In this document: piece by piece, positions 1-35,646 of the stretch
Layout of the letters: the number at the start of each line of letters is the position of its first letter
Position numbering within the stretch: the stretch's first letter is position 1
Assembly (NCBI GenBank): GCA_037389465.1
Contig: JAZARR010000082.1
Location: forward strand, 4,390,501-4,454,500
Source: Baylisascaris procyonis
Taxonomy: Eukaryota > Nematoda > Chromadorea > Rhabditida > Ascarididae
DNA length: 64,000 nt
Direction: 5' to 3'
Notes under the pieces: model-generated
The model's input: only the letters and a program-made list of their open reading frames with translations
Database searches by the model: none
Told to the model about the DNA's origin: nothing
Translations under genes and position numbers: made by a program

Positions 1-357
1 TACGACCAGAAACTATATTTGTTCGAATATTTCTATCCGCTTTTTTTAGCAACCTGTTTCATCTCGTTGAAGACATCAAAAAATTGTTTACCGTTCATTA
101 CCGTAAGTCAATCATGATGCGCCTTCTACAGTAATTAATCAAATTAAAGCCACTCTTTCAGCTTCAAGAAAAAACATTAAATGTGTTTTATAGTGTTATT
201 TATTTTGCAGCAATCAAACGGTGTGCGCTTTCGACAGTCATATGCGAGTGGAAAGAGCAATTGCAATGAAGGGTGTGCAATCTCTACAATAGCAATATTA
301 GAGCAACCCTGCAATAGCAATCTGTACAGAAAGACTACTCAAAATCGAGGTACACTG

Positions 358-434
<77 letters not shown>

Positions 435-1887
435 GATGCAATGAAAACATAAAGGAGCACCGGCGATGAGTAAACACAACGTAATAGGATACGAGTGGAG
501 TGTGTGGTGTTTGTTGACAGTCAAGGCAATAATCGTCACAGCACTAAGAAATATAGAAGCATTCACCACTGATCAACAACATAGTTCGATATACTTTTAG
601 ATCGACTATACACTGCTTGTTGATAAAAATATTATAAAAGATTTGGTCACAACACTAAACCAAAACGTTTGCATGAACTACAAAATAAAATGATAAGTAT
701 CGAAGACAACTCGATGAGCAATAACACCCTTCAAGGCAGTGCTCCTCTAATCCTTCCCCTTCCTCCCTCCCGTTGAGAACAATTCTTATGCATCTTTAAA
801 TGCAAATTCAAAAAGAACTGCGACATATTCCTTGCGTTATTCTCACTCATCATTTATTATCGTTGTTGAAAGTATCTCTTCGCCTTAAAGGGGAAAATCC
901 TTGTTTTTTTGTAAACGATATTCAATACCCCATGCTAAGGCCAGGTTGTTAACGTACCTAATAAGCACAATGCCAACCTAACATCTATCAACACCCAATG
1001 ATCTCGTATCGAAAGCATTATTCCCCAATGAGTTGCACAGTACTAGACACATAGATCAAAAAGAAAAACGAAAGTTGAATGGTGCGAAATGTTCGTTTGT
1101 AAACAAATCGGCACATCGACAGCCACATGGTGGGTGCGGTGCCAAACGTTGGCGAGTACTTGAGAGCAGCACTTGCCTATTTCTGCACAATGTTCTTATC
1201 CCAGCACAACAGCATGAACCCTATTCGATAGTCCATAAATACCACCCACAACCACTATTTCTATTTCAAATTGACCGAACCTATAATCGAAATTAATATG
1301 ATCTTCTTAGATTTTAACTCTCGAACAGAGCATAATAGTCACCTCGCCCCCCCCCTTTTCGTTGACTATCTAATCAAGTCCACCCCTTCCGTCAGATCGA
1401 TCCCCGCAGTTATCAATTAAAATCTCTCAATATCGCGCTTTCTCTAGCACATTCATTCCAATATAAACAAAACTGATTCCATCGCTGAGAATGACAACTC
1501 ATGCATGAGTTCATTTCCGTTTATAAGGAAACAATTATGAGCAATGCATGAAGGTAAAGCAGCCCACTGCAGCAACCGCCCAGTCAATAATTATCGCCTA
1601 TGTCAATCACAAATATTTCAATTGAAAAACGCAATATATTAGTGTGCTAGCAATCACTACAAACAATTGAACTTTCTATAATAAACTTATTATGCGCTCT
1701 TTCCCTTACATCCTCAAATAAAACCTCTTTAGCGACCTTCCTATTACTACCCCCCTACCCCCCTTACTCCCCCTTCCCAACATGTGTTTTTCCTCTCCAT
1801 TTCATCTCATATAAATGCTCTCTTAGAGGATCGTATTTTCCATATATAGAAACTATGAATAATCCATAACCGAATAAAAAAGAAAAC
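1..1887. other. No further NCBP3 exon found
   Basis: The next NCBP3 exon should be here or beyond the edge, starting in phase 1. I found no minus-strand frame that resembles the family. A closed candidate near 90-140 (RRIMIDLR) is in the wrong phase. Apart from the AG microsatellite nothing else stands out. Confidence 0.5.
361..431. repeat. (AG)n microsatellite
   Basis: About 71 bases of pure AG. It lies in the region after the last NCBP3 exon I could place. The open frames across it are repeat translations. Confidence 0.98.
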
Positions 1888-24703
<22,816 letters not shown>

Positions 24704-27512
24704 TGTGGTAGTCAAAAGAATTTCCCTTCTTTTGGACTCCAATAACACTCAAAGTTTATTGATCACGATAAATAAACGATCGAATACCTACAATAAAATA
24801 ACGATGAAATTTGCATAACTCAAAATGTTCTCAACAATTTTGTTGCGTTGTATTTAAAATTAAAAATTTTCTAATCCAGACAAATATGACCAGTGAAACG
24901 CAGTATGAATCGTTTTCCCACTCGTAAGCCAGTTGGCTACTTTCTCGTAACGATGCTGTCCACTTTCTCGAGGTCAAGCTGACAGCCGGAGTCGAATTTA
25001 AACAACAAGTATATAGACGGGGGTGAAACTTGACCTTAGTCCCAGTGCAACAACTTGCTTTAACCCACCCTAAGCCGTTCCTAAGATCCCGGGTTAATTC
25101 TGCTCCCCGCTCTATTCTCACCCGAATCAGTGGTCTGAGTTAACTCAACTCTTTTCAAAATACTGATTGCTGAAAGATTTCATTCAAATTAAAAAAAAGA
25201 TTACTTAACGACAGCTATACTACCTCAACACAACTGGGAAAGCGCGCCACTAAGGCTTGCACAAAATGCGCTTTTCATAGTGCTGATTATATCAACTGAT
25301 CAAACAACATTCAAAAAATAACAGAAAATAGCTGCAGAAAGTCTCCTATATAAAAAAGTTTCAAAGTTGCACAACAAAGTTGGCTTATAAGTTTTAATTG
25401 CGAATAATCGATATATGAGACGATCAATTGGAATAACGACGAAATTCGTTTAAAAAAAAAACACTCCATCATACTGTACTACTATAAGTTTTATTGTCGG
25501 GCAAGTTGAAAAACCCAACAGACAAACACAAACATTTGCATACGTACAAGGGAAATACGACAAAATGAATAAAAAATGAGGGCGGCTGTAATTAATTTAA
25601 AGTTTGTAACAACAAAAAACCAACAAATTATCGAGCTTCGAATCACCTATCCATATCAAAAACCTCTGCAACCACAGGTAAATGAACAAACGCCGATCTG
25701 CACCAACATTCCCAAACCGCACAACAAAACATCGAAAAAAAGAAACGCAGCACTCTCCGCGTCTTAGAGTCATTTTGCAACGCAATACCTGTGAAAGGTT
25801 TTCGTTGTAAGAGCTAATCGCAAGACAGTGAAATTTGAAATGTGTTTTCCTGTGGAATTGGGAGGAATATGAGGAATAAAATGGGAGAAAGACGAGGGGA
25901 TGGATGATGGGAAAAGAAGATGGTGACAAAAATGATCGAGAACCCCTGGGTGGGGTAATTTTTTTGAGCGGAAATTAATAAAAAAAGGTTCTTCGAAACG
26001 CTTTGAATGTTTTGAGCTCCATTTTAATAACCACCTTTTTTCGTCATAACCTTGGGAGAACATTTCCTTCTAAGGGTCATGGCTCCATCCCAGAATCCAG
26101 AGGGGAGACATCTTGGCCGTAAAGGTATTCAGACGACAGTTTCGTTTGGAATCGTCCCAGGATCACGGTGATGCCATGATTTTGTTCCTTTTAGGAAAGG
26201 AATGAACTTGCGATTTTTGAAGGATTTTAGAACAGAGGAGTAGATTTGCATGGGCCTTTTAAAGGTGCTAGATTTAAATGAGAGACGAAGGAGTCTTTGA
26301 CACTTCCCGCTCCTTCTATTAAGCATTTGAGTCGGTCTTTTTTATATCATTCGAACGATATTCAGTTCCGAGGTGGTTGAATGGTCAAATAATTACATCT
26401 TCCTTCTTTCTTTGTCCAATAGGCTATCCACAGCAAGTTACATATTGCAAAGTAAATAAATAATGCAAAAAATCGCTTTTTTTTGCTTGTTTTATGTACG
26501 AATGGATTACTTTTTCAATATTTCCTATCAATTCAACATTTCCCGAAAGCATTCATTTTATACTTTACTTTAGGACTCTCTACACTGCCCCTGTTCCGAT
26601 GAGGGGACCTTGCGGGCTTGGTCCAATGGGAAGGAACCGAGGTTCCCGGTGGGAGCTCATTTGCAATAGACCAAGCAGTAGCCAAATGACGAATCGCTCT
26701 TGGTCAACGAAAATGCATTTCATTGACTGCGCATCCAATGCAGTTATTTTACTCCCGGAGTCTTTTATAGCAATGGATGTTCAGTGGAGTTCACCATCGA
26801 AGTATGAATGTGATGGAGTCATTTGTATTCATTTCAACGTTCACGTCGAAGTGAACTGCTATCACTGCAACCATATTCTGCAGCCATCAACGTGTGTTTC
26901 ATCAAAAATGCCGATTACATCTTATGTGGACTCATTTATGTATAATGTCATCAATAACCAGCCAAATAGATAGACTATCGAGGTCCTTATCGAATTTGCT
27001 TGTCCCGTTTTATGTGAATTGTCGCAGCATCGAAAACAATTCAAAAGAAACATTCATTGATAGTCATGTACAATATAAAACATATATGAGGAAATAAACG
27101 ATGCCACAGAAAAATACAATCAACGTCATGAAAATATAGAATTCAGTGAAATATCGGGCTGTATCGTTATATTGTCCTCAATTCATAGTCCACCAGATGG
27201 CTTCTTCGCCTAAAAGTCAACTCGTTATAAGTTCATTGTTCTACACATCGATAGCAGTTTATCGTTGTAGAGCATAACGAAAGGCATAGATCAAGCCGTC
27301 GAAGCTAACTAATGCTGCAATATTTAGAGGCATAGCTCGGGATTTAGAGTACGGGAATAGCAAAACGAAAACATATTACGATAGGCAATTTCAGGTATTC
27401 ACCTCGCATCCCCACTACACTCGATATTTGACCATTTTTGTCCATTCAGATGAGATTATGTCCATATGTTATGTCTACTTGACAATCTCTTCGAAGGTAC
27501 ACTCGATAATTT
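24704..27512. other. Intergenic stretch with repeat-like relics
   Basis: Upstream of NCBP3. 24.86-25.14 kb and 26.0-27.5 kb are richer in G and C than their surroundings and hold broken frames on both strands, including the longest open frame of the window (26494-26973, 159 codons), which resembles nothing I know. These look like old mobile-element remains. Confidence 0.4.
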
Positions 27513-27692
27513 TTAAAGACGCACCCCTTTGCGATCAGGAAGAGCCCCAAAGAACTTCAGCCTGCCGAGGTAGTGGACGTCGATCAAAGATTTGCACTCA
27601 GCTGGAAGATGCTTATTGACAGCGTTGACGGTCTTTTTGGGTGCCGTTTGAAGGTAACGAGCGACTGCTTCGAATGGTCGAACTGCTGAATC
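27513..27692 (-). CDS. Terminal exon, probably of the secreted protein
   Basis: Acceptor gcttttcag, 59 codons to a TAA. Encodes RPFEAVARYLQTAPKKTVN and AECKSLIDVHYLGRLKF and ends RKGVRL. It looks coding and fits exon 3 in phase, but it lies 1.1 kb away in a stretch with repeat relics, so a different gene or an old copy is possible. Confidence 0.45.
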   Translation of the reverse strand, partial: DSAVRPFEAVARYLQTAPKKTVNAVNKHLPAECKSLIDVHYLGRLKFFGALPDRKGVRL

Positions 27693-30600
27693 CTGAAAAG
27701 CAACGAACGATGTGCAAGGTGATATTTTGTTTTTGTTTTAGGTGCGCATCCAATGCAGATTTGTCAACAATCTCTGTTCCCGATATCTACTTGGAATAAT
27801 GAACTCATCTAATATGGTAGTATTGTGTATCTGTGGTGAAAGATGCCAAGACGAGAGCTAGGAATCTCCACTCTTCCATCTCAAACTCGAAGGAAAGGCC
27901 ACCACTCGGAAAGTCCTATTCACATAAAACCTTCATATCAAATCAGGGCAATAAAATCCCCTTCTCTAAGTTTAGCCTTAGAGCGAAATAAATTTCTCTT
28001 CCGACTTGTGAGTAAATGATATTTAAAAGTGTCATTTATTGGAGCTATTCGACAAATAAATAAATAAATAAATAAATAAAACATTAAAAAAAAAATAAAA
28101 TGAAATTAAAACATACAACAAATGCGGTGCCAGTGGATGGACATTTACGTTCGAGTCTTTTATGCGCACATGAGAGGAAACAAGTTATGCTGCTGCAATA
28201 ATTGCATAATTTTAGACGTTTTCATCAAAATTGATATTAAATAATACTCGACAATGCAATTGGAATAATTATGAAGCCCTTAAATATCGTTTAGAAATGA
28301 AGAAATCGCAAAAATTTGGAGGCATCATCACCTTCATCTTTTACATTATATGAATTCTAGCCAATATCTCCATGAATAGCATGGCTCTCGAGTTATAACG
28401 GATATAAGAGGCTTATCCTAAAATCTCCCATCTAAATCCATCTCTCACCTCCCCACTGAATTAATATCCTCTCTTTTCTTTCAAATATCAGTAGCAACTA
28501 CGATACTCCCTAAACGATTCAAGATGTCTGAAGTTGTTAAGAATTGATTCGATAAAACGGCAAATAATTCATTATGTACTTATCGCTTCTCGTCGATCAT
28601 CTCAACAAGAATAAGCATTAACACTTTATGAGAAATTATTTCAAATAAAGCAACAATTATGAATAGATGAGGATTAAATGAATCTATGAGAAATAATTTA
28701 AAATCAAATAAAAATCTAATCTGTTTCAATAGTCTTGAAGACAACAAAAGAGGATAAAAATAGTCACAGAGAGGGGATAATAAATACAAACTTGCAAACT
28801 GGTCCAGCATATTCCATAAGTGCGAATATATCGCCACCTTTAGAAGCCAATTCCTTTACTTCCACTCTAGTTGTTAAATTATCGATATCGTCACTGAGTC
28901 CACAAGATTTGTCACATCCTAAATATATTTCTGCTTCACTTATTTAATGATAAGTGAGAAATCTAGAGATTTTGTTTTATGAAAAAAAAAAAGAAAGAAA
29001 GAAAGCCTTCCATTCTTTTAGCCTATTTCGCTATTGTTCAAAAATAGCGAATTGCTATTTGAAGATAAAATGCACTAAATATTTATTAATGAATTGTGGG
29101 AATCAGTTTTATACAAACAATGAAAACTTCTGGAATTAATAGGCAAACAAGAAAATGTTTATGCAAGATTCAAGGAGCTCTCTCTTTCCAAAGAAGGAAG
29201 CTTAATTGCAGAATCCGAAAGTCATAGAAATATTCATGGTACCCCATGCAGGAAAACAGAGGGGGGATTTCAAAGACGGAATTCCACACGACGCTGAAAA
29301 GATGGAGCTGAGAGGGAGTACCTTGTAAGGCCTTCTCGGCGTGCTTCTTAAGGCATGGTGCAACCATCGGCATGAGAGGCAACTTCTCAACGCAAGTCGA
29401 GTGGATGCCTTTCGTGGCAATATCATATACTTCTGTATTCTTACATCCACTCTCTTTGACGCATGTAGTCGCCTTCCGATACTCCCTATAAGAAACACAG
29501 GCTTAGAGCACACAGCACTTCCCGATAACGTTTATGTTAACCCGTAAGGACCGGCAAGCCCAATCTATACACGAGGTATACAATGTATCGGCGAACAAGG
29601 TTCAGTATTTATTACCGTAGCACTCTCATGTCCGCGAGGATGATTTTTAGCGAAGTAGGCTTCCGCTACCGTATAACAAGTGAACATAACGACATAGTGA
29701 GACAAAACAACTCCCGCTGCAAAGAAACTTCATCTAAATTCCTTACATTGTGAGACAAAAAGAGCTGCAACATTCCCTCGTTGTAATTAGATATGCAGTG
29801 TTATCAGCATTTAACAACTGCAAATATATCACAAATCTATCAATAATGTTTCTCGTTGAACAACGTGAGACAATTTTGCATTAAATTAATTTCCTTCATT
29901 AATATGCAAAAGACCACCCAAAATTACACCAAAACTAAACATACTTGCAAACGATTTCCGTATTGGTGATGATATTGCTTGCATCGAATGCATTCACTCC
30001 AGCACCGACAAGATCCTTCACGCATGGAAATAAGCACTTAGGAGCACCAGCAGCGACAAGGAATGTCAAATAGTCTGCTTTGGTTGCTTTCGCTAAAATA
30101 TATTAATTATTACAAATATTTATTGATAAGTAGCTTAATTATATATCAACTATTATATAAAAATAAATTGAAGTTTGATGCGCAGTACTTAAATTTCTTC
30201 CTCATGAAATCATATCCAATGCAAAAGATTGGTGAATTAGAATATGTAAGCTGGAAATGGCAAAAAGCATCAACTAGGAAGAACATTGCTGAGAAATGGA
30301 AGAAATGCCTATTGTCGACCCAAAATTGTACATACAATAAACTAGAAATCATGCGCTAGATGAAATCACTTTACATTGTTCTGTTTCACTAACATTACAA
30401 CTTTTTATCATTTAACTAACAGGGTTATGCGTAGCGTTCTGATGATGGCCCGCGCATAACTCAGGTGCACACGTAAACGAATAAGGGCCGAAACGTGTAC
30501 ACCTTTCAAGTCTTTGTTCTTTTCTCAGGATATCTTTTTTACAAATTCGATCGATTTCACTACTTTCTGGTTCATTTATTTTATTTCATTTTGCATTTAC

Positions 30601-31186
30601 AGTTTTATATAATCTCATGTTTTTAATTTATGGTGCATTCATGGTTTTAAATAATTAAATAATTTTAAATAATTCCACTCATTGCTTGCAATTCCTTCGA
30701 TATTGAACTAAGGATGCATATTCATTGATACTTTCAAAATTCCTAATTAAGGACATCCTAAATAGTCTATTTTCAAATGCAATGAAGTCAATTATTTAAA
30801 TTTTCTATCAATTTTCTAATCTCATTTATTAACGAAAAAATTTAGTTGAACAAAAAAAGAGTCACTTTTAGATGATAACAACACTCCAAAGGTCTATGAA
30901 GGGATAATGATCGCTTTCCACTCACTCTTTGAAATATTCCCGCATACAAAAAAATCGACAGTATCCTAATAACTCTTTAATAAATATGCAGTATATATCT
31001 ACTAGATAAATGATTGCAAATCATACCATTTTATTTTAAATTTCCGCATAAATATTTCAATAAAATGTCAGAAAATTTAAAAGTTGACGCACCTCTCTCA
31101 TCGTCGGTATCTGAATCTGGAGGAGGCAACGATGCATGAGCTGATAGAACGAACAATGAAAGACATGCGAAAATGAGTTTCGCCAT
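27513..31186 (-). CDS. Small secreted cysteine-containing protein, CPG4/DUF19-like
   Basis: Exons 31093-31186, 29945-30092, 28788-28938 and 27513-27692 join in phase to 190 residues. MAKLIFACLSLFVLSAHA is a clear signal peptide, followed by an acidic SLPPPDSDTDDE linker. The mature part has a CX3C (KCLFPC), a single Cys (IVCN), a second CX3C (CDKSC) and further single cysteines (PVCK, AECK). This spacing resembles the nematode chondroitin-proteoglycan-4 and DUF19 secreted domains, an inference from pattern only. The start is the ATG 31 bases after a gatttttag-like acceptor, probably a trans-splice site. Exon 3 uses an AAG acceptor. Exon 4 is less certain: it could belong to another gene, and exon 3 has a second donor at 28792. 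Confidence 0.6.
28052..28082. repeat. (AAAT)n tetranucleotide repeat
   Basis: Seven consecutive aaat units, between exons 3 and 4 of the secreted protein. Confidence 0.9.
28788..28938 (-). CDS. Secreted protein exon 3, second CX3C
   Basis: Encodes EAEIYLGCDKSCGLSDD and continues to EYAGPVCKF. The only acceptor that fits the phase is aaataag; the frame is closed upstream of it. A downstream acceptor would drop the CDKSC motif. Two donors exist: gtttgt (end 28792) and gtattt (end 28788). The latter fits exon 4. Confidence 0.65.
29341..29560 (+). pseudogene. Degenerate sequence resembling the 16.8 kb frame
   Basis: One plus-strand frame reads VEWMPFVAISYTS, then stops interrupt it. The bases gtggatgcctttcgtggc match gtggatgccgttcgtggc at about 16830 apart from one change, and weaker similarity seems to continue for several tens of bases. 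It lies in the intron between exons 2 and 3 of the secreted protein. Probably a relic of a dispersed element. Confidence 0.3.
29945..30092 (-). CDS. Secreted protein exon 2, first CX3C
   Basis: Acceptor atattttag, donor gtatgt. Encodes AKATKADYLTFLVAAGAP, KCLFPCVKDLVGAGVN and ends in EIVC plus two bases of the next codon. Codon use and the CX3C motif mark it as coding on the minus strand. Confidence 0.7.
31093..31186 (-). CDS. Secreted protein exon 1, signal peptide
   Basis: ATG to a gtgcgt donor. Encodes MAKLIFACLSLFVLSAHA and the acidic linker after it. A longer in-frame start exists upstream, but an acceptor-like tgattttag at 31218 lies between it and this ATG, so I chose this start. Confidence 0.65.
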
Positions 31187-33131
31187 GAAGCACTTGATGG
31201 TATTCACCGAAAAAAAGCTAAAATCATCAAAAAATTGCACCATGTTTTATTCGAACGAATCAAAGCATCAGAAATCGATCGTAAGATCTAGAGGAACTAA
31301 CGATAGAGAGATGAAACCTTATGGCTTGGATTGAATCCGTTATCGTCCTGTCTAAACTTATGCAAATTTTCGCAAAGAAATATAAGTCTTCTCTTCGATA
31401 AACCTCATCTTTCACAATGCAATTCCAAATAAAGCGTATTTTCTTATTTCTATACTTTTGCGACGGTCCTTAACTGTTATTATTGGTTGCAAAAATTCTG
31501 AAAAAACCCGCTCCTAAATTTGTCCCCAACACAAGCTCAACTAAAACCTTGAAAAATTTATAACTTCTGGGATCTATATTCTACGTATCGACGTCGACAT
31601 CCACATAGGCATTACACTATTGGAAGGCCGTTAAGAATGAAGCACTCGAAAAGTAGAGTCGAACTGAAGGTGACATCGTCGAACACAACATTCCGTCGTT
31701 AAATAAAGCATCGAACGCTATGACAACTCCTCAGCTTTCTTAAGAATCCGACCACTCGAGTGGACGAAACGAATCAACACTGAAATAAATGGAAACGATA
31801 TCGTTTCTTTAATTTCTTTCTTTGGAATATATTGATAGCAGAGTTGATCATTACAACAATTGGGAAATTATTCTAAACTATTGTGATCATAGATCATTCA
31901 CTCAATACGCCATTCGAACGTGACGTTGAATTTCTTGAGGGTTCTATGCGAACATCGAAAGAAATGACCGCATCGCCCCGAGCAATATCGCTCTCAAAGT
32001 GTTTCGCATTAACCAATGTGCTTAACCGATCTAATGTTTATCGTGGATCAATTCAAATTTCTACATATTAGCAAAAGTGAACGAGAAAATTTCGACTATT
32101 TACTTGTCGATCAAAATTGTATAGTAGAGCATTCCGTTCTACGTAGAACAAACTTTCAACCTCATTCGTTGTTAAGTTCTAATTAATAAGAATGAAAGTG
32201 TTACGAATGTTATGCGTTCGACTATCAAAGCGTTTTTATGTTGGCATTTAGCGTTTGATAAGTAAAGAGATCAACGAAGAATATATTGCTTGTTGAATAA
32301 GCAAAAAGAGATCTACCAGCAGGAAGAAACATACTTCATTGATCCCGAATTCATAGCGATTATATTCTTATTCCATTCCTCAGGTCATAAATTGTCGGCT
32401 ATCAAATTTCATAGCCATTGACAGTCCAAAGAACGAATTATAAAAGTACATTTGCTTTTACCCAAAAGAATTAGATCGGAAATCAATATGGGAAATGTGA
32501 GAAAACTTTATGTTTTGAAAATGTTGCGAGAATAAGTTGACTAAAGTGAAGTGATTGGCAAAATCAAGCTTATAGGTATTCACAGAGGTAAATATTTGAA
32601 AGTATTTTGCACATTTGCAAAAATAGCACAAAATTCTTAGAGAATGAATGAAAAATTATTGGGTCTTTTTTTCGAATGACAAAAATTCACTTCTAATAAA
32701 TGAAAAATTTTAGAGTGGAATTTTTTTTTTTTGTAAAATATTTTCTTTATTACAAAGGAAATTTTTTTTGTCATTGTCATTAAAAACTTTTCGAGGAATT
32801 ATTTAGCAGATTTCTTCGCATTTGCCACATTTTTAGTCATTGAAAAATTTTTGATTTTTTACAGCATTAGAAATTTTTTTCCACAAATATTTTTATTAAG
32901 CAATATTAGCATTTTACAAGTGAAAACTTTAATATAAAATAGTTTTTTTAGCGACCGATTGCTTCCAGTATTTTATAAAAATAGTGTCCGAATCTATCAT
33001 TTATTGAATAGCTTTTTTTTTTTTTTTGCATTGAGGGTTGATGTTAGTATAAAGGAAACTGAGCTCCCGAATGAGAGTCTCATTCAATTTGTCCATTTTC
33101 AGAGGCATATCGGTTGGCGACCATCGAAAAT
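31187..33131. other. Intergenic region between the helical and secreted proteins
   Basis: Should hold the promoter of the secreted-protein gene. I see no gene and no clear motif beyond AT runs. Confidence 0.5.
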
Positions 33132-34473
33132 CTAAGCACTATCATCGTCGGGAACGGAATTCATTTTAAGCGATCGATTATCCGGTTCAGATCCGATGAT
33201 TTCATGTTGTCCATTCACTGATACTTGAAAATCTTCATGTCGCGTCAGATGAATTTTTGCTTTAGATTGATGTGTCTTCATATATCCTTCTTCAGCTTCA
33301 ATAGCACGTTCAAGAGCTTCGACGGCAGCTTTTTCTTCGTCCATTTGCCATTCAGTGGAAACCGAATTCATCAATGCATGAACTTCTGAACAAATTTCGT
33401 CCGCTGAAAAAAAAAAGAAGAAAATTCACTTCAAAAAGAGTGATTAAATTTGCATTTTAAATCATCAGAAATATAATTGAGAATAAAAATTGTCTACTTA
33501 AATTTTAATTTTATTGAAAAAAAAAATTTTGATGGCTGGAAAAGTTGGAAAAAATGTTGGTAGCAAATATTCTCATCGGCTATTTATTCGAATTTCTAAT
33601 CCAAACTGTCGCTTTATCAACAACAATTTCAAGTGAATTTTTTCATAAAATGTTCATTTTTCTGCTAGTAAAAGGTTTTTTCTTTTCTTCTCTATTTGCA
33701 TTTCATTATTCATAAAAGAAGTAAAAATTAAAAACAAACAAAATGAAAGTCATTGAATCGTCACCTCCTTTAACAGTCTGCATAAGTGAAAAAACCAAAG
33801 GAACAGCATCGTTAATAAGTGTTTTATTGGCTGTAAGTTGTGCACGTATTCGTTTGATGAAAAACGACGTTATTGATATATCGGATTTTGTTGATTTATG
33901 CCAATCGTCACCTTTTTCTCTTTGTGCTTTCATTACTGAAGCAATTGTTTTAGCGATATCGCCTATTGCCTTAATAAACGATTTATTAGCAAATATAGTC
34001 AATTTTTACATATTAGTAAAAAAATTACTGGAAAATTTTTTATAAGTAAGTATTCGCTAAATCCACGTAATAGAGCTTTTGATTTTTTATAAGCACCTGA
34101 AATGACGCATTCTGAAAGCGCCATATTAATTTTCTCTCTCAATTTCCCTCTCTCATACCCTGAAACATATAAAAAAAGAAATAACGTCATATTGTATATG
34201 TGTGTACTAATTACAACTTTGCTAATATGCAAAATGCGGGAGCTGAACGCGATGTGCGATTAGCATCAGAATCATCACCTTCCTCCTCTTCAGAAGGGAT
34301 ATGCTTTTGCAAAAGACAGATAATTATCAAAGCAGAGGGTCACTCAATTATTGTGCATAAAAATAATAACAAAGTAATACCTCACAACGAGTTTTTAGTT
34401 CTTTGAGCGTATCGGCAAGGCCAATAATTGATTGCATTGCATTCATACTCGAAATTTGTATATCGCTTATTGA
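33132..34473 (-). CDS. Unrecognised acidic helical protein, C-terminal 216 residues
   Basis: Five exons join with consistent phase: 34381-34473, 34279-34303, 34097-34159, 33765-33962 and 33132-33403, ending in TAG. The sequence runs from ISDIQISSMNAMQSIIG through EEEEGYERGKLREKI, DIAKTIASVMKAQREKG and TANKTLINDAVPLVFSLMQ to EEKAAVEALERAIEAEEGYM, then a polar acidic tail ending VPDDDSA. Heptad-like spacing suggests helical bundles or coiled coil. No signal peptide, membrane span or catalytic motif is visible, and I recognise no family. A likely upstream exon exists at 34564-34665, but its phase does not join directly. The N-terminus is not found. Confidence 0.6.
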
Positions 34474-34563
34474 CTGAACAAATGGAATACTATGTACAAA
34501 GAATCTATTACTGCTCAATTTTTTATTGCGCTAATTTGTATTCAATAGATATGAGAGTATTAC

Positions 34564-34665
34564 GAATTAAAGCGATGAAAATGCGATTATGCATATCGTC
34601 GAAACCATCTGAATGCATCTCTAATTCCTTAGCCCTTATATTTTCATGCAGAAGTTCACCATTTC
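34564..34665 (-). CDS. Probable upstream exon of the helical protein
   Basis: Acceptor taaatcatag, donor gtaata. Encodes NGELLHENIRAKELEMHSD and GFDDMHNRIFIALI. Composition is coding-like and similar to the exons that follow. Its phase-1 end does not match the phase-0 start at 34473, so a small exon, a different acceptor or a frameshift must lie between. Confidence 0.4.
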
Positions 34666-35646
34666 CTATGATTTAGAAGCTCTTCTAGATGTTTTTATTT
34701 TTGCATAAATAGGCTAATGGGAAATAAAATATTCTTATCTTCTTTGCTAGTGAAGTTTCTTTTCTTTTGTTGGTCCAGTTTTCAGAGTCTTCAGGGTTTC
34801 TGAATTTTAAATCCTTATTTTTGAATTTTTTCGTCGTTCAATTTTCAGATTCCATTCATAATCTATTCGCCATCACAATTCTTTATTAATAAAGTTATCA
34901 ATTTTTTTGCTTTCATCTTATAAAGAGTAACACCAACTCATTAATTTTAATGAGTAATAACTGCAAATTACCTTTGTGATGGAAGCATTAGTGATGATCA
35001 CTTCAGATTTCAATTGTGATATGATTTCACTTGCAATGATCGGCTTATGTTTTCTTTTGAAGCATTTCTCTATAATTAAAACCTTCTATCTCTTTATAAA
35101 CTATACTCCCTCAGAGCAAATAATCATCTAGAGCATCTTTACAGACATTCTATAATAAAAATGAATTGAAAAAAATGACGTCACCATGGAAAATTATCAT
35201 GCATAAATTGTGGTTATGCGTTTGCCTAAGATATTGGTTTAATCGGAATATTTCTTTCATCAAATCCGACAAAAACCGTAGAGATTTTCAGGAAGAACAT
35301 TGCTTTGTCATCGAAATAAATTCATTTAAAGAAAGAAAAAAATTTTCATAAAAATTCAAAAAATTCCGCATATTTGTGATCGAAAATGTGCAATGCTGCT
35401 TATAATATTTCATTATGGAACGAGGCAATAACATTGTATCAATATTGAGAACAACGAAGAATACTATTAATATACTGATATCGACACTCATTACACACAG
35501 CATATGACTATTATGTAAAAAATTTATTTCAACTTTATATTCAAATTATGGCTTTATTTGGTTGAAGCTAAGGATTGGTCTTGAATAGCTAAGGAGGAAA
35601 GAATGACCACCCCGAGTTATCTTAGACCCACACAATGCACAATTAC

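Noticed and set aside
181..569. Open frames of RE and LS repeats on both strands
   Set aside because: They are translations of the AG microsatellite.
1033..1296. Minus-strand frame opposite 1040-1190 as the next NCBP3 exon
   Set aside because: The phase could fit, but the sequence (cysteine- and histidine-rich) has no likeness to the NCBP3 C-terminal region.
24860..25140. GC-richer block as a bacterial (Wolbachia-type) insertion
   Set aside because: No frame on either strand stays open or resembles a bacterial protein.
26494..26973. 159-codon plus frame, the longest in the window
   Set aside because: No recognisable domain, a poor start context and surroundings full of broken frames. Kept only as a likely relic.
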